Part shown: positions 61,189 to 64,000 of the stretch, piece by piece
Position numbering within the stretch: position 1 is the first letter of the stretch
How the letters are laid out: every line of letters starts with the position of its first letter
DNA from: Polytrichum commune
Taxonomy: Eukaryota > Streptophyta > Polytrichopsida > Polytrichales > Polytrichaceae
Direction of reading: 5' to 3'
Assembly (NCBI GenBank): GCA_950295325.1
Contig: OX485804.1
Span: 46,748,001-46,812,000, forward strand
Length of the DNA: 64,000 nucleotides
The notes under the pieces: generated by a model
The model's input: only the letters and a program-made list of their open reading frames with translations
The model's database searches: none
Told to the model about the DNA's origin: nothing
Translations under genes and position numbers: made by a program

Positions 61189-62715
61189 ATGGAGCAACTG
61201 GATCCTGCTGGATTGCTAAAGTACGTGTGATCGCTATTTCTCTGCTCTCTTTAGGATTCTTGTATGATTTTTAATCTCGCAGTTTACATCCATTCTACCA
61301 TACTGTGGACATGATTGTTGAGGGGAATTGCCGGACGTAGTGTAATTGGAGGAGGTTTGTGGCTTATCCAGGTTCTTGCAGAAAGAAAATGAGACGCTGC
61401 AGCAATTTCAGTTGAAGATCTCGAATGAACTTCATCAACTTCAGGTTATTGTGCATTTTCTCTGCTCTATTCAGTTCCAATAGAAATTGAAAATTGAGGC
61501 CTCTGCAATCCCATTCTCACTTGCACTCAAAATGCTCTCTCTCAAAATAAGGTGCACTTTTCTCTCTGCACCCACTTCTTTTAGGATACGAAAATGAAAC
61601 ATGCAATTAGTGCGCGAGGATTAGCAAAACCAGAAATTCATCGTGCTTGTAGCATTTTTCATTTGAATTTGCGGAGCTTACATGAATACCTTCTTTACTA
61701 TCAAAGTGAAGATTCTCGTTCTCATGAAATGGTCATAGATGTCCCCCTAATTATGTTGACTATTGATCCTAGAACGGTTAACTTATTTTGAGTACGTATT
61801 CCAATCTCTTTTTAAACACATGATGCCTTTCTAATGTCCATTCTTGAACCTAACCACACACCACTCGAATATAGTTGTCCATATTTTGGGGGTGTTGGAT
61901 AATCACCTGTCTACCTTAAGACAGGACCAGTTCACAAGAAGAGTCTGACTGGAAAAACGTCTCATTGAAAATCTCTTCAATTTCAATCACCTATTGAAGT
62001 TTATGTTTCTGTGGTTGGAATGTGGCAGGTGGAGGAGGAGGTCTTTGTTCGCACATTAGATCGGCTCAATGAGAAAGAAAAGAATACAAGCAGCAAGGAT
62101 GTAATGGCCAAATGAATTTTCAATATTCCTTTCTTCAAACTTCACATCATATATTTATATGTTTACATGTTTACATGTGTTTACAGAATTCTCAGCTGGA
62201 TTTTTTATTTCTTGGTGTGGAGAACTATGTATTAATTGCAGGGAGATGTTGCATGAAGCAGGGTAGAGCTGGCCAGGGCACAACAGGTGCTGATAGAATG
62301 CAAGCAGGACGTGAGCTTCTCGAAGCTTTGCAATCAGAATTGACTGCAGTGCCTGTGACTCCGCTGCAAATGGTTTCTCCCGAGCCTCTTCAAGCAATAC
62401 CCGAGACAACTCTACATCTCGAATTGCAGAGCAACGCAGAAGCACCACAGGTGAGCTTCTAATCTAGGTTGTGTGACAAAGTTTATTGAAACAGGTCTGT
62501 AGGAATGTAAAACTCGGATAGGAGCCTCTACTGGTATAAATGCCTGCAAATGTTTAGGCCTAGCGACTATCATGTGGCTCTTGACCCTTGCAGATTAAAT
62601 ATGAGAATCTCTGTGTATGCAGATGGAGAATGGACTTCCAGCTTCTCATTTGGAACTTGAAGATGAAGAAGACGAGGATGAGTTGCTTCGAAGACTCGAG
62701 TCTGGCATGTCATAA
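61189..62715 (+). CDS. Small coiled-coil protein of unknown function (152 aa, modelled)
   Basis: Five exons in phase: 61189-61220, 61372-61444, 62029-62100, 62262-62450, 62623-62715. The first three give a heptad-like helix (LLKFLQKENETLQQFQLKI, then VEEEVFVRTLDRLNEKEK). The fourth is less certain: its acceptor AAGCAG/GG was chosen because it is the only one nearby that stays open in phase with the earlier donor and with the last exon. The last exon is strongly acidic, ending LELEDEEDEDELLRRLESG before MS and TAA. It has no signal peptide, membrane segment or known domain; possibly a subunit or adaptor. The coherent splice pattern, coil-forming 5' exons and upstream telo-box make a real gene likely. 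Confidence 0.65.
61547..61920 (+). repeat. Dispersed repeat family A within an intron
   Basis: A family A copy in the second intron of the coiled-coil gene, ending in CTGTCTACCTTAA, the complement of the family's start. This is one of the better examples of its terminal inverted repeat. Confidence 0.6.
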
Positions 62716-64000
62716 CCTTTTTCAGCAAGGATAATTGTGTGAATTCATAACATAATAGGGAAAGCCCTTTGATATAATTACGATTCCTGTCTCAATTCAT
62801 CTTATATCCATTTCCAATCTGGTATATAGATAACTTGAAGTATCAAAGAATGATAGGAGTTTTACTTTTAAGAGAAAAAGAGGGTTAACAGTTGCAGATC
62901 CAATTCTGGCCATAGAGCCACAGCTCACAATCCCAGGCTTAGAGTACCCCACACCTCAATATCAACTTTTGAACTGCTTTTGCACTATAAAGTGTGGGCC
63001 AAGTCAAGTTAGGTTCTGTTAACTTGCAGATTTAGGTTCTTAAGCTGGTATGTAGTTGTAGTGATGTGGAAAAAGAGCAAACAAATTTGAACTATTCTTC
63101 GGATCTTCTTATTCCTACAGTATGGACTTTCAAGGACCACCACTTGGCACATCTGACCTCTTAAGGTAGAGGGTGATATATCAAACACCCCACCGAAAAG
63201 CAACACCTCCTAATCTGTACCCAGAATACATCTTAAACCGTTTGAATGTCTACTGCTCAAACTGGAGGTGGACATGGGTAAAAAGCAGGTGGTTTTGGGA
63301 AAATGCAGGGTTGGTCTTGGTAGAAAGTGGGATTTAATTTGGGCCAGCACCAGAATGTGGCTAGGGTGCCTTACTTATATGTATTTGTTGAGATCCCAAA
63401 TGCCAAAGAGCTCAATTTTTTATAGGGTGGAAAGTTGGTTTTTGTGCGGGATGGTTTGGACCAAAGGCCAGGTAGTTTTGGATGAAAAGTGGAACTGATT
63501 CTGGGAGCCATTTGCAGTGGGAAAAGTGAGGGTATAGAAACAGATTGAGGAAACTACAGTAAGTGACTTCAAAAATTTGTAGTTTATTCATATAATGTGC
63601 GATTTAATTTACTTATGTTTCTACTATGTCTAAGTCTATTTGCTCAGCCAATTGTGCATACCACGTAGTCCACATGGACTCTACGAATAGCCCAAATCGC
63701 ATAAAGTGTTGGTTTAAGCACACTCTACCTTAGAATCGCTCAATACTTTACATATTTGGCGAAGTTTAATTTTTCTATCCTTTTCTAAGAGATTGGGACA
63801 CCCAATCGAAATAGCTCCTGCATGTCAAAGTCCACAATCTTTCACAAAAGCTAGTTGCAACATTCTGAAGTTTCAATGTCTTGTCACTGAGTTACTCATA
63901 ATTGTACAATCTTGTAGGTGCCAGATTCACCTTTACTAAACCTCCTGTAATCTCTTTTGAGATTATGAACTTAATATTGACCTTTCGCACAACACTTTCT
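62716..64000. other. 3' flank and intergenic sequence
   Basis: It begins with the 3' UTR of the coiled-coil gene. I see no further gene, RNA gene or clear transposon end; open frames are short and motif-free. Confidence 0.5.

Noticed and set aside
1-64000. CRISPR array, bacterial operons, rRNA genes
   Set aside because: There are no regularly spaced direct repeats of that kind, no operon structure and no rRNA sequence; the DNA is eukaryotic.

Overview
The window is nuclear DNA from a land plant. The evidence is intron-rich genes with GT-AG splicing, a plant-type Raf-like kinase (CTR1/EDR1 group), an organellar RadA/Sms homologue, plant-type LINE, hAT and pogo transposons, and a TTTAGGG-type telo-box. 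The very repeat-rich, long-intron layout suits a bryophyte or other non-flowering plant, but I cannot fix the clade.

Three expressed-looking loci stand out. (1) 4.9-16.9 kb, minus strand: a CTR1/EDR1-type Raf-like protein kinase that I could splice from 15 exons. A VMS1/ANKZF1-like C2H2 exon lies 1.2 kb upstream and joins it in phase. (2) 47.9-57.1 kb, minus strand: a complete 16-exon RadA/Sms DNA-repair ATPase (680 aa) with a probable organelle-targeting leader. (3) 61.2-62.7 kb, plus strand: a small five-exon coiled-coil protein (152 aa as modelled) with a telo-box upstream. I do not recognise it.

Most of the rest is mobile DNA, much of it with exact ends. A GC-rich LINE of about 8.6 kb (33251-41899, minus) interrupts a tRNA-Pro(AGG) gene and is flanked by a 21-bp target-site duplication made of tRNA sequence. 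It carries ORF1, ORF2 (APE endonuclease, reverse transcriptase, CCHC) and an unusual third ORF. A 396-bp hAT-type MITE later landed at the ORF2/ORF3 junction. Other elements are a 1.73-kb hAT (20469-22195, 8-bp TSD), a 1.08-kb pogo/Tigger relic (42903-43980, TA TSD) and a 263-bp insertion with a 78-bp near-palindrome (22816-23078). There is also a 377-bp TIR element (1320-1696), at least three dispersed MITE-like families and several local duplications.

One local duplication copied an exon of the kinase gene with about 1.2 kb of flank to 22.3-23.8 kb, where the hairpin element broke it. Intron 2 of radA has grown by tandem copies of the segment bearing its own splice donor. The most noteworthy observations are the tRNA-gene LINE insertion with its third ORF, the possible zinc-finger/kinase fusion, and the repeat-expanded radA intron.
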